Origin: Streptomyces sp. R44
Lineage (GTDB): Bacteria > Actinomycetota > Actinomycetes > Streptomycetales > Streptomycetaceae
Assembly (NCBI RefSeq): GCF_041053105.1
Contig: NZ_CP163444.1
Coordinates: 7,720,501 to 7,784,500, forward strand
Reading direction: 5' to 3'
Length of the DNA: 64,000 bases
In this document: in pieces, positions 35,611 through 44,529 of the stretch
Position numbering within the stretch: position 1 is the first letter of the stretch
How the letters are laid out: every line of letters starts with the position of its first letter
Translations under genes and position numbers: made by a program
Notes under the pieces: model-generated
Database searches by the model: none
What the model was told of the DNA's origin: nothing
The model's input: only the letters and a program-made list of their open reading frames with translations

Positions 35611-36737
35611 TCACCACCCGCGCGGCCGTGCTCACGAAGGTGGGCGAACCCCTGCGCCTGACCTACATCCACGTCGACGAGCCCGAGCCGCACGAGGTGC
35701 GGATCGCCGTCACACACGTCGGGCTGTGCCACAGCGACCTGCACTACGTTACCGGCGCCGTCTCCACCGACCTGCCGGTGGTGGTCGGTCACGAGGTGGC
35801 CGGCGTCGTCGAATCCGTCGGCCCGGCCGTCACGGACCTGCGCCCCGGCGACCACGTCACCGGCGCGCTCACCCCGTCGTGCGGCCAGTGCGCGAACTGC
35901 AACGCGGCCCGTTCGACACAGTGCCGGCGGCTCGACGAGATCCGGCGCCGCCCGCGGCCCGCGTACACCCTGCCCGACGGGACAGCGGTCGCCCGACTCG
36001 GCGACCTGGGCGCGTTCTCCGAGCACATGCTGCTGCGCGCGAACGCCGCCGTGAAGCTGCCCGACGGCGTGTCCACCCAGGTCGGCTGCCTGCTGTCGTG
36101 CTGCGTCGTCACCGGCGTCGGTGCCGTGTTCCGCGGTGCGCGGGTGCGGCCCGGCTCCACCGTGGCCGTGATCGGCTGCGGAGGCGTCGGCTCGGCCATC
36201 ATCCAGGGCGCGCGGCTCGCGGGCGCGTCCGCGATCGTCGCGATCGACGTCGACGAGCAGCGGCTGCGAGCCGCCCGCGGCTACGGCGCGACCCACACCC
36301 TGAACGGCGGCGTCGACGACGTGCCCGCTGCGGTGCGCGCCCTGCTGGGCGACGGCGTCGACTACTCCTTCGAGGCCGTCGGGTCCGCCCGCACCGCGGC
36401 AACCGCCCTCGACGTGGTGCGCCCCACCGGCACGGCCTGCATCGTCGGCATCGCTCCCGAAGGCACCGAGCTGACCCTGCCCGCGTCCGACTTCTTCTTC
36501 GGCGAGAAGCGCCTGATCGGCTCGTACATGGGGTCGGGGCAGGCGCGGGAGGACATCGCCCAGTTCGCCCGGCTGTACCAGCAGGGCCGGCTGCTGCTCG
36601 ACGAGATGGTCAGCGACGTCATCGACTTCGACCGGATCAACGAGGGCTTCGAGGCGATGAAGTCCGGCGAGGTGACCCGCATCGTCCTCGCCATGCCGAT
36701 CCGTTCCGGCAACCCCGCCGCGGAGGAGACCCGATGA
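35607..36737 (+). CDS. Zinc-dependent alcohol dehydrogenase (cassette B)
   Basis: 376 residues. Zinc ligands in GLCHSD and GHE, four structural cysteines in PSCGQCANCNAARSTQC, and nucleotide motif VIGCGGVGSAIIQGARLAGA. Near-collinear with the protein at 5573-6670 but with a longer C-terminal tail. The gene is coupled by ATGA to both neighbours. It likely interconverts an alcohol and the aldehyde used by the next enzyme. Confidence 0.88.
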   Translation: MITTRAAVLTKVGEPLRLTYIHVDEPEPHEVRIAVTHVGLCHSDLHYVTGAVSTDLPVVVGHEVAGVVESVGPAVTDLRPGDHVTGALTPSCGQCANCNAARSTQCRRLDEIRRRPRPAYTLPDGTAVARLGDLGAFSEHMLLRANAAVKLPDGVSTQVGCLLSCCVVTGVGAVFRGARVRPGSTVAVIGCGGVGSAIIQGARLAGASAIVAIDVDEQRLRAARGYGATHTLNGGVDDVPAAVRALLGDGVDYSFEAVGSARTAATALDVVRPTGTACIVGIAPEGTELTLPASDFFFGEKRLIGSYMGSGQAREDIAQFARLYQQGRLLLDEMVSDVIDFDRINEGFEAMKSGEVTRIVLAMPIRSGNPAAEETR

Positions 36738-38203
36738 AGACCACGACACCAACAACGTCTCTTGCGCAGCCGGTGAGCTACATCGCCGGTGAGTGGGTGC
36801 GATGCCAAGAGCTCGACGCGTGGAACGTCGACCCGAACACGGGGGAGCCGGTCCACCGCACGGTGACCACATCGCCCACCGACCTGGAGCGAGCGCTGCA
36901 GCACGCGCAGCGCGCCTACGATGCGCTGGACTGGGCAGGTGACGACTTCCGGCTCATGCGGGCCGAGGCGCTCGAACGGGCCGCGGCGAACGTCGAGGAG
37001 CGGCTCGAGGAAATCGCCCGCACCGACGCGATCACGAGCGGCACGGCGATCACCGCCACCCGCAAACTCGCCGCGTTCCTCCCGGCCCGGATCCGGGCGG
37101 CCGCCGACGAGGCCCGTGGCATCCCCCGCGTCACCGCGCTCGCCGCCGGCGGGCGCGACGTCCGGCTGCACCGAGTGCCCTGGGGACCCGCCGCGATCCT
37201 CACGCCGTGGAACGGCCCCAGCTTCATCCCGGCGGCGAAGGTCGCCAGCGCGGTGGCTTCGGGCTGCCCGGTGCTGCTCAAGCCGTCCGAGCACGCCCCC
37301 GCCAGCGCGCAGGTGATCGTCGAGTGCTTCGTCGACGCCGGCCTGCCCGAGGGCGCGCTGCAGCTCGTCCACGGCACGGGCGACATCGGCGCCGCGCTCA
37401 CGGCCGACCGCCGGGTGAAGGTGGTGTCCTTCACCGGCGGCCCGGGCGCCGGGCGGGCCATCGCCCGCGCCGCCGCCGAGGACTTCAAGGTCCTCCAGCT
37501 CGAACTCGGTGGCAACAACCCCGTGCTCGTGCTCGACGACGCCGACCTCGACGTGACCGCCGACGGCATCCTGACCGGCATGACGAACCTGAACGGCCAG
37601 TGGTGCGAGGGGCCGGGCAAGGTCCTGGCACCGCACCGGCTGGTGCAGCCCCTGCGGGAGGCCCTCGCGGAGCGCATCGCGCGGCTGCGGATCGGGCACT
37701 CGCTCGACGAGGAGTCCGACATCGGACCCATCGCCAACGAACCGCACCACCGGAACCTGCTCCAGCGCATCGAGGGCCTGCGCGGGCTCGGTGCCGAGAT
37801 CGACCAGCCCGGGGAGCTGCCCGGCCTGGCGGGCTTCTTCCTGTCTCCCACGCTCGCCACCGGGTCCGACCCGGAACGTACGACCGCCGAGCTGTTCGGG
37901 CCCATCGTCTCCTTGCACGGCGTGGACTCGGACGAGGACGCGCTGCGCGCCGCCAACGCGCACCCGTCGGGCCTGGACGCCTACGTGTTCGGCACCGACA
38001 CCGACCGCGCGATCGCGATCGGTGCCCGGATCGTGTCCGGCGAGGTGCGGGTCAACGGCGCCAAGCTCGCCGATCTCGGCGACGACTCCGCCCAGAGTTT
38101 CTGGGGCCCGTCCGGCATCGGCGGCCACGGGCCCGCGGAGTCGGTGCGGGTGTTCTGCGGAGACCGGGTCGTCGGGGTCGATTCGCCGGATCTGCCCTTG
38201 TGA
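36734..38203 (+). CDS. NAD(P)-dependent aldehyde dehydrogenase (cassette B)
   Basis: 489 residues. General base E257 in LELGGNNP and catalytic C291 in NGQWCEGPGK, with FTGG and the SEHAP segment as in the copy at 4082-5545. It is the last gene of the plus-strand operon that starts at 24869 or 28903. A 9-bp hairpin follows and separates it from the convergent regulator gene. Confidence 0.9.
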   Translation: MKTTTPTTSLAQPVSYIAGEWVRCQELDAWNVDPNTGEPVHRTVTTSPTDLERALQHAQRAYDALDWAGDDFRLMRAEALERAAANVEERLEEIARTDAITSGTAITATRKLAAFLPARIRAAADEARGIPRVTALAAGGRDVRLHRVPWGPAAILTPWNGPSFIPAAKVASAVASGCPVLLKPSEHAPASAQVIVECFVDAGLPEGALQLVHGTGDIGAALTADRRVKVVSFTGGPGAGRAIARAAAEDFKVLQLELGGNNPVLVLDDADLDVTADGILTGMTNLNGQWCEGPGKVLAPHRLVQPLREALAERIARLRIGHSLDEESDIGPIANEPHHRNLLQRIEGLRGLGAEIDQPGELPGLAGFFLSPTLATGSDPERTTAELFGPIVSLHGVDSDEDALRAANAHPSGLDAYVFGTDTDRAIAIGARIVSGEVRVNGAKLADLGDDSAQSFWGPSGIGGHGPAESVRVFCGDRVVGVDSPDLPL

Positions 38204-38224
38204 CCGGCCCGGAAGGAGACCGAG

Positions 38225-38254
38225 CCCCTCACGAGCGCCGCCGGACGTGAGGGG
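38225..38254. terminator. Bidirectional terminator hairpin
   Basis: CCCCTCACG (38225-38233) pairs with CGTGAGGGG (38246-38254) around a 12-nt loop, between the convergent aldehyde dehydrogenase and PucR-type genes. Confidence 0.65.
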
Positions 38255-38255
38255 T

Positions 38256-39476
38256 TCAGTGCCGCAACTCCACGAGCATGAGTGCTGCGACCACGCTCGC
38301 GGCGTTGTCGGCAAGCGGCACCGGCAGCAGCTGGTCGGCGCGGGCCAGCCGTCGCTCGATGGTGTTGCGGTGCGTGAACATCCGCTCCGCGGCGGCGGAG
38401 CCGTTGAATCGCTCTCGGACGTAGGTCAGCACGGTCTGCCGCAGCACCGGGTCGGCAGTCGCGAGGTCGCCCAGCGTGTCGGTCACGAACTGATCGGCCT
38501 GCGCCATGTCGGCCGTGAGCACCGACACCAGCGCGACGTCCTCGTACCGGACGACCGGGCGTGCCGAGCCCATGCGCGCCAGGAGTCGTTGCGCGGCGGA
38601 GGCGTCCAGGTGACTCCGGCGGAAACCGTCGACATCCCGCCCGCAACGTCCGAACGCGACGTGGGTTCCCGGGTGGCCGGCCAGGGCGGCCACCGCCGTC
38701 TCGGCCGGCGGGACCTTGTCCGCCGGGACCCACACCCACAGCGCGGTCGTGCTCGCGTTCAGGGTGAGTCTGCAGGAGGCTCCGCACATCCTCATCACCG
38801 CCTCGGCGGTCGCGTCGAGTCCCGCGGCCTCGTCGGCGGAGTCGCTCCAGATGATCGCGGCGAGGTGACTGCCCGCCAGCGCGTACCCGAGCCGCGATTC
38901 GGCCAGCGCCCGGCCGATCGGCGCACCTTCGAGCAAGAGTTGGACGGTGGCGTGCCGCTCGGCGCTGGCGCCCCGCGCGAGGTCGGCCCGTTCCTTCTCG
39001 GCGTACTCGTCGAGCGCCGCGATCGAGTCGTCGACGAAGGTCGCCATCGACCGCTCGGACACCTTCATCACGTCACGGAGCTCGTCGACGACGGTGGTCG
39101 CGGCGAAACAGGCATCGACCCACAGCTCCCACGCCCCGTGCTGGGCGCCCCGCCACGAACCGAGGTCGTGCGTGTCCAGGCCGCGTCGCACCAGGTCGCG
39201 TGCGAACTGCAGAACCTCGGGGTCGACACACGGCCCGACCCGCATACCGGGGTCATGCAGGGTGGCCGACAGCCAATGCCTGAAATATGCCTTACCCATG
39301 TGACGGTCGGCCGCCGCGAACTGCGGGTCGTCCAACAGGGCGCGGTACTCGGCCTCCCGGTGGGCGGCGGCCACGACCCCGTCGACCGCCACGCTGGTCG
39401 AAGCCAGGAGGGACTCGGCGACGTCCCGCATCAGTTCGGCAGTACGTCGGCTCGGTCGCGGCCATCCGGAATCCAC
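38256..39476 (-). CDS. PucR/CdaR-type transcriptional regulator
   Basis: 406 residues. The C-terminal helix-turn-helix (VRERFNGSAAAERMFTHRNTIERRLARADQLL) is the PucR HTH_30 signature; the N-terminal half is helical and the middle resembles a GGDEF-like regulator domain. The start is GTG 39476 with no clear RBS. The sequence TATATT (complement of 39483-39488) lies 6 nt before it, so the transcript may be leaderless (inference). It probably controls the cassette B operons; PucR family members often respond to purines, amino acids or other nitrogen compounds. Confidence 0.85.
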   Translation of the reverse strand: MDSGWPRPSRRTAELMRDVAESLLASTSVAVDGVVAAAHREAEYRALLDDPQFAAADRHMGKAYFRHWLSATLHDPGMRVGPCVDPEVLQFARDLVRRGLDTHDLGSWRGAQHGAWELWVDACFAATTVVDELRDVMKVSERSMATFVDDSIAALDEYAEKERADLARGASAERHATVQLLLEGAPIGRALAESRLGYALAGSHLAAIIWSDSADEAAGLDATAEAVMRMCGASCRLTLNASTTALWVWVPADKVPPAETAVAALAGHPGTHVAFGRCGRDVDGFRRSHLDASAAQRLLARMGSARPVVRYEDVALVSVLTADMAQADQFVTDTLGDLATADPVLRQTVLTYVRERFNGSAAAERMFTHRNTIERRLARADQLLPVPLADNAASVVAALMLVELRH

Positions 39477-39755
39477 CCTCGCAATATAGCGTCGGACGGC
39501 ACCGGCAGGGGCATCCTCGGCCAGGGCCCGGGCCGATGTTACCGAGGTGTGTCAGGCCCGCTGGACGGAGCGCGTACGGGTCCGGGTCGTCCTCCGGTGG
39601 CAAGCTTGGATCGGCACGCGCCCAGCCGATCTCTCCGGCCGGGATCGACGGATGACCGCACCCCCTCACGCGCAGGCCGGACGTCTGCGGACTCTCCAGG
39701 CTCCGATGCTGACCTTTTGCTGACCCTTGCTTGGAGATAGGGTGCTTGACCTGGG

Positions 39756-39950
39756 GTGATGCGATGCCCGCTCGGGTTGTGGTGGAACTTCGTGGGCCGC
39801 ACGGACGAGGAGATCGCCGAAGCCCGCGAGGAGTGGGAGAAGGCCTCCGACCGCTTCGGCGAGGTCGACGGCTACCCGGGCGCCCGCCTCCCCGCCCCCG
39901 CCCTCCCGCACGCCCGCATCGCTCCGCGCGGGAACCCCGCGCACCGCTGA
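39756..39950 (+). pseudogene. Pirin family C-terminal fragment
   Basis: 64 codons ending in TGA. WWNFVGRTDEEIAEAREEW, DRFGEVDGY and RLPAPALP are the end of the pirin C-terminal cupin. The first 200 or so residues are missing, so it is a remnant. A strong terminator hairpin follows. The gap 39477-39755 before it shows no other gene. Confidence 0.65.
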
Positions 39951-40017
39951 CCTGAGGTTTTCTCTGCCGAGCCGATGGAGGGACGAGAGGCGCCCGGCTG
40001 CGCCTGTGGCTGTCGCC

Positions 40018-40060
40018 GCGACTGTGGGAGGGGGCGCATCGCAGCCCCTCCCACAGTCGC
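40018..40060. terminator. Very strong hairpin terminator
   Basis: A 16-bp perfect stem (40018-40033 with 40045-40060) around an 11-nt loop, just after the pirin fragment and before the IS5 element. It was probably the terminator of the original pirin gene. Confidence 0.7.
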
Positions 40061-40078
40061 GCAGTCGGCGGGTGCACT

Positions 40079-40952
40079 TTTAGGCCGTGTCCTATGTGGT
40101 GAGGTGGACGAGCCGCTTGTAGCAGCAGATCGCTGTGGCGAGGCCGAGGAAGGCCAGGTAGTTGCGGGGGTGTCGTTCGTAGCGGTGGTTGAGCCGGCGG
40201 TAACCGGTCAGCCAGGACATCGTCCGCTCGATCACCCACCTGCGACGCCCGAGTCGTTCACTGGACTCGATGCCCTTGCGGGCGATGCGGACGCCGATAC
40301 GTTTCCCGCGGAGCCATTTCCGCAGCTCAGGTATGTCGTAGGCCTTGTCGGCATGCAGGCGCTGGGGCTTGAAATTCCGGCCTCGATAGGGGTCGTGTTT
40401 CGTTTGGAGACCCATGATCATGGGCTTCAGCCCTTGGCTGTCATGGGTGTTGGCGGCCGAGACGCCGACAGTGAGGGGCAGTCCGTTCGCGTCCGACAGG
40501 ACGTGCATCTTGGAACCCGCCTTGCCCCGGTCCACGGGGCTCGGACCGGTGAGTTCACCCCCTTTTTCGCCCTCACATGGGCGGAGTCGAGGACCGCTCG
40601 GGACAGGTCGAGCAGGCCGGCGTCGTCGAGCCGGTGCAGGATCTCCTCGTGCAGCCGGCCCCACACACCGGCCCGCGACCAGGTCAGGAACCGGCGATGG
40701 GCCGTCGACTTCGATATCCCGAAGCACGGCGGCAAAGCACGCCAGGCGCATCCGGACACCAGCACGTAGACGATCGCGGCGAACAGTGTCTCATCAGGGG
40801 TGTCCTGCGTCCCACCGCCCTGCGGCCGCACCCTGGACGGCGGGATCAGCGGCTCCGCGATCTCCCACAACCCGTCCGGAACAATCCAACTCCACGTACC
40901 CCGCCCCATGAGCAGCCCAACGACTGCCTCACCACATAGGACACGGCCTAAA
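40079..40952 (-). mobile_element. IS5-family insertion sequence
   Basis: The ends are perfect inverted repeats of at least 24 bp (40081-40104 and 40927-40950, starting TAGGCCGTGTCC), with TT/AA just outside. A two-frame transposase fills the interior. The length of about 874 bp fits the IS427-like subgroup. A short TA-rich target duplication is possible but cannot be fixed from one copy. Confidence 0.88.
40092..40909 (-). CDS. IS5-type transposase expressed by frameshifting
   Basis: Frame 1 from ATG 40909 carries the N-terminal part (LWEIAEPLIPPSRVRPQGG, LFAAIVYVLVSGCAWRALPPCFG) to the first Asp (VLDSAHVRAKKG). At the slippery run A5G5 (complement of 40558-40567) the frame changes and continues GSKMHVLSDANGLPLTVGVS, LHADKAYDIPELR and RRWVIERTMSWLTGYRRL to 40092. 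A programmed shift at such a run is well known in this IS group, so the enzyme may be active. Confidence 0.8.
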
Positions 40953-41036
40953 GCGGTGGCCTGCCTGTTGACGAGGTCCACAACGGCCGCGGGGCACCGG
41001 GACGCGGTGGGCCTGGTGGGGGCGGAGACACGTCAC

Positions 41037-41410
41037 GGCGGCGAGGGCTCGCCGACCGGGCGCTGGAGCCTGATCGCGCCCCGCTCGTCCGCGGGCTCTT
41101 TGAGCTTGAGGAAGTGCGGTTCCCGGCTGGCGATCAGGTTGCGGAACTCGCCGCTGTCGTCCAAGCCGCGTACGGCTTTCTCGTCGAGCCCGGTGGCCGC
41201 ATGGGCCGACACGACGGGGCAGGAGAGGGATCCGTCGACGAGGAGGGCGCCATGGCCCTTGAACAGGCCTCTGACGGTGGGCGAGGCGGATAGTGATCAG
41301 CACCAGACGGTCACTGATCTCCTGCAGCAGCTCCCGCCGCCGCTTGTGCTCGGCAATCGGGTCCTCCCAGGAAGCGGCCACGATCGCAGCCTCTTCCGCC
41401 GATCGCCGGC
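41037..41410 (-). pseudogene. Unrecognised broken coding remnant
   Basis: Two frames together read like one protein: AEEAAIVAASWEDPIAEHKRRRELLQ in one, then LFKGHGALLVDGSLSCPVVSAHAATGLDEKAVRGLDD and IASREPHFLKLKEPADERG in the other, ending at a TGA near 41037. I cannot assign a family. The rest of 40953-41672 holds nothing I can support. Confidence 0.3.
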
Positions 41411-41672
41411 GTCGCCGGCCGCAGTGGTGCGGGTCGAGGGCGGTGGTCAGCCGGTCGAAGGAGCGGTGGACGCGGCGGGAGAACGCGATCCTGGCGGGAT
41501 GAGCACCCAGCGTCGCCACCCGCTATGGGCCAGAGTTGAACGATTTGCAGTCCCCGTCCTTGCCTCGGACAGTGCGAGTTGACCTTTGCTTTTTCTTTGC
41601 GTCCTCTGCAGTTGTGAACACTCGGCCGTAGTTAGGGTTATACGGCCGCGAGTGCAACGGGAGGGGGCACGA

Positions 41673-42038
41673 GTGGGCGACAAGGGCAAGATTCTTGAGA
41701 TCAAGACGGCTGACCTGAAGGCGACAGCGCCAACGTTCCACGACCAGAGCGTGGCGCTCGGAACGGCTCTGGGCGCGCTTCGCGCGTCGCTGGCGAAAGC
41801 TGGGGCGGCCTGGGGGGACGATGAACCGGGACAGCAGTTCCACGACACGTACGGGCCGATCGTCGAACGGATCCAGCACTCCGCAGGCATCATCAAGGAG
41901 GGCTTGGCGAGCATCCACACGGCGATGACCGACATGGCGGACGGGCACATAGAGAACGAAGCTCTGATCGAGGCGATGTTCCGCAAGGCCGTGCCCGCGG
42001 CCCATGGAGGCCCCGACGGCTCGGGGCGCCAGGAGTGA
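41673..42038 (+). CDS. WXG100/ESAT-6-like small secreted protein
   Basis: 121 residues from GTG 41673 after GGGAGGGGG. It is helical, with the WXG-type turn AGAAWGDDEPGQQF near the middle. Such proteins are secreted by the type VII (ESX) system and often pair with larger toxins. The next gene overlaps by GTGA, so the two are made together. No ESX machinery is in the window. Confidence 0.72.
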   Translation: MGDKGKILEIKTADLKATAPTFHDQSVALGTALGALRASLAKAGAAWGDDEPGQQFHDTYGPIVERIQHSAGIIKEGLASIHTAMTDMADGHIENEALIEAMFRKAVPAAHGGPDGSGRQE

Positions 42039-43327
42039 GTGCCGGTGACGAAGTCCGGGAGATCGTCACTGACGTCACCGGAATCGAGTGGCCCGCGGGC
42101 AACGTCGGCAAACTGCGCGACATCGCGAACGCCTGGCGCACGTTCGCCGACGACATGGAGGGCATAGCGACAGCTGCCAACAAGGCGGCGCAGACGCTGA
42201 TTCACAACAACTCCGGCGAGGCGATCTCCGCGTTCGCTGACCCCTTCTGGGCCCGCTACTACCACGACAAGAAGGGGTGGCTGCAGGACCTCGTCGATGG
42301 CCCCCGCTCGCTGGCGGACGGGATCGACAAGTACGCCGACGCTGTGGCCGGCGCGAAGAAGAAACTCGACCATGAGCTGGAGATCGCCGGCGCGGTCATC
42401 GTGGCCGGTACGGCCCTGGCGTTCTTCACCCTCGGCGCCACCGAGGTCGCCGCGGCGGCAGCCACTGCCACCATCGTCGAGCTGGCCGCGACCGTGGGAG
42501 TAGCTCTGACGACAGAGGTCGCCACCATCGCCGGCACCGTCTTCGCGACCGCAGCCATCGCGGGCATCGAATCCGTCACCGTCGACCTTGCTGTCGCCCA
42601 GCCGCTCAAAATCGCTGCGGGCGTTCAGACCGGTGGCCTCAACCTGGACGAGGCCCGGGACGCCGGATTCTATGGAGCCCTTACCGGCGGAGCCCTCGGC
42701 GGCGCCGGAAGGGCGTTTCAGCTTGCCCAGGAAGGCGGCGGGTTTGCTGGGCTGTTTCCGGGCCTGGCGAGTGGTATGGGTGGACCCCGTACCTCGTTTG
42801 CCGGGCTGCCCGACGGACTCCCGGCCGGCGACCCCTACACCTTTCGAACGGGGGCACCCTCCGGCGCAGGCTCGGGGCCTGGGCGAGGTCCCTGGCCGGC
42901 ATCGAGCGAGTTGAAGGGGCCGGCCGCAGGCAAGGAGCTCAAACCGCCCCACGCGCGCCACACCGTTTCGGGGTCGGCCAGTGGTGAGGTGAAAGAGAAC
43001 AACAGTGTCATCCTGCGGGGCCACCAGGAATCTGTTTCCCAGGACATAGCCGACCTCGCCAGCGGTAAGGGGACGTACGTCAAGGAACTCGACCGCTATG
43101 AGGTGAACGGGCGGACCTATGGTGTAGAAGACTCAGGAAGGGTCTATCCCGACTCCGGTCCAGGCATCGTGAAGCTCGACAGAAACGAGTACGCAGCCCT
43201 GCAGCAGGTAGCCAAGGCGAAGGGGGACATCAGCGCCGCACCGCAGCTGACCAGGAACCCGCGTTTCACCAACAACCCAGGCATCGTCGAGAAAGCCCTG
43301 GCCATCTACAACGGGACGTATCCGTGA
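42035..43327 (+). CDS. Putative type VII-secreted polymorphic toxin
   Basis: 430 residues. Residues 1-110 are helical and WXG/PPE-like (LRDIANAWRTFADDMEGIATAANKAAQ). Residues about 118-190 are hydrophobic and Ala-rich. A Gly/Pro-rich linker spans about 230-310, followed by a distinct C-terminal domain of about 110 residues with VILRGHQESVSQDIADLASG, ELDRYEVNGRTYGVED and NNPGIVEKALAIYNGTYP. This layout (trafficking, linker, variable tip) is typical of polymorphic toxins. I do not recognise the tip. It overlaps both neighbours by GTGA. Confidence 0.65.
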   Translation: MSAGDEVREIVTDVTGIEWPAGNVGKLRDIANAWRTFADDMEGIATAANKAAQTLIHNNSGEAISAFADPFWARYYHDKKGWLQDLVDGPRSLADGIDKYADAVAGAKKKLDHELEIAGAVIVAGTALAFFTLGATEVAAAAATATIVELAATVGVALTTEVATIAGTVFATAAIAGIESVTVDLAVAQPLKIAAGVQTGGLNLDEARDAGFYGALTGGALGGAGRAFQLAQEGGGFAGLFPGLASGMGGPRTSFAGLPDGLPAGDPYTFRTGAPSGAGSGPGRGPWPASSELKGPAAGKELKPPHARHTVSGSASGEVKENNSVILRGHQESVSQDIADLASGKGTYVKELDRYEVNGRTYGVEDSGRVYPDSGPGIVKLDRNEYAALQQVAKAKGDISAAPQLTRNPRFTNNPGIVEKALAIYNGTYP

Positions 43328-44232
43328 CATACAACCTCCTTACCGTCGGCGCCGTCAGCCCCGAGGCCATGGGCGTCGCACTTGCCGGAAGCCTTGGTAT
43401 CGCGGTCGGTGACGTGGATGTGGCCGATCCCGACGGCGACCCCGACCTGCGGAACTGGGATGCGCCCGTCTCGTGCGAACACCGCGCAGTCCACGGTGAT
43501 GTCGCGTGGTCGCTGGACATCTACGTCCAGGGCGAAGCGGCTGATCAGCCGCTCGAGTCCGAGCTCGCCGCGGCGTTTGCGAAGGCGGCCACGACGACCG
43601 TCCTGTACCCCGCAGCCGAAGCAATCCCGAGCGCCTATTGGGCAGTGACGCCGGACGGCCTTCTCACGCGTGTCCGGCTCGAACTCTCCGACGACGAGCC
43701 CCCTCTCTACGAGGTCACCGCCGTCGAGGCGCCGGTGCCGCAGCTGCCCCGGGCGATCGTGACGAGGTTTGCCGAGATCGTGCGGGAACAAAAGCCGGAC
43801 ACTCCGGTGGCCGAGGCCTTTGCGGCATCGGTTGAGCAGGTGCGGGAAGCAGCCTCGGGCCTGGCGCGGCTTGCCTGGGACGACGACACGGGCAGTCCCG
43901 TCTGGTCCGCCAAGGACAACCTGGTCGTATGGGAGCGAGTCATCAGGCAGCTGGAATCCGGGTGGGCGCCATCAGGGTGGTATCCGGCCGACCTCTATCG
44001 AGAACGGTTGGAAGCCCGCGACGAGCTTGCTGGCATCGGTGCCCGGCTGCCTCGTGAGGTCACCGAGCTGCTTGACAAGGCTCTGGAGGAACTGGACAGC
44101 CGGTTTGCTGCGGCAACAGCTGAAGACGCGTCGGGGAGCCTTCGCAGGGAGCTGACCGGGGCGACTGAACAGACCTCGGTCGGCTGGTGGTGGCATCGCC
44201 GCCCGGATCCCACGCCGTGGAGGCAGGCCTGA
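43324..44232 (+). CDS. Putative immunity protein
   Basis: 302 residues, acidic overall, no signal peptide and no membrane helix, so cytoplasmic. The start GTG 43324 overlaps the toxin stop. No family is recognised. It has a beta-rich first 100 residues and a helical second half ending WWWHRRPDPTPW. Position after the toxin gene is the main reason for the call. It is larger than most immunity proteins, so a chaperone or adaptor is possible. Confidence 0.5.
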   Translation: MTYNLLTVGAVSPEAMGVALAGSLGIAVGDVDVADPDGDPDLRNWDAPVSCEHRAVHGDVAWSLDIYVQGEAADQPLESELAAAFAKAATTTVLYPAAEAIPSAYWAVTPDGLLTRVRLELSDDEPPLYEVTAVEAPVPQLPRAIVTRFAEIVREQKPDTPVAEAFAASVEQVREAASGLARLAWDDDTGSPVWSAKDNLVVWERVIRQLESGWAPSGWYPADLYRERLEARDELAGIGARLPREVTELLDKALEELDSRFAAATAEDASGSLRRELTGATEQTSVGWWWHRRPDPTPWRQA

Positions 44233-44273
44233 CCTCGTGCAGGCCGATCTGACCTTGCCTTTACGGCAACGGT

Positions 44274-44313
44274 GCAGGCCCGGTGCGCGACGGGAATCGC
44301 GTTCCGGGCCTGC
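44274..44313. terminator. Hairpin terminator after toxin operon
   Basis: GCAGGCCCGG (44274-44283) pairs perfectly with CCGGGCCTGC (44304-44313), 42 nt after the immunity candidate. Confidence 0.6.
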
Positions 44314-44333
44314 CGCCACGGACCGGGAAGCGG

Positions 44334-44480
44334 TCAGCGAATCTTCACGGTGGCGCAGGTGAACGTCGTGTCCTGGAGCAGCGCGGGAGCGACGGCGACG
44401 CCGGTCAGGTACTCGGCCAGAGCGAACGCCGCCGGCGAGGGCAGGTCCGTCTCCGCGTCCGCAGCGCGTTCACCAGGTAC
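44334..44480 (-). pseudogene. C-terminal fragment of an unknown protein
   Basis: About 48 codons reading ALAEYLTGVAVAPALLQDT then FTCATVKIR and a stop at 44334. It has gene-like codon use but no start and no recognised family. It fills most of the gap between the toxin operon and the HAD gene. Confidence 0.3.
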
Positions 44481-44529
44481 GCCAAGGCGACGGTGCTGCA
44501 CCGGTGGTGCCGACGGTGAGCTGGGATCG

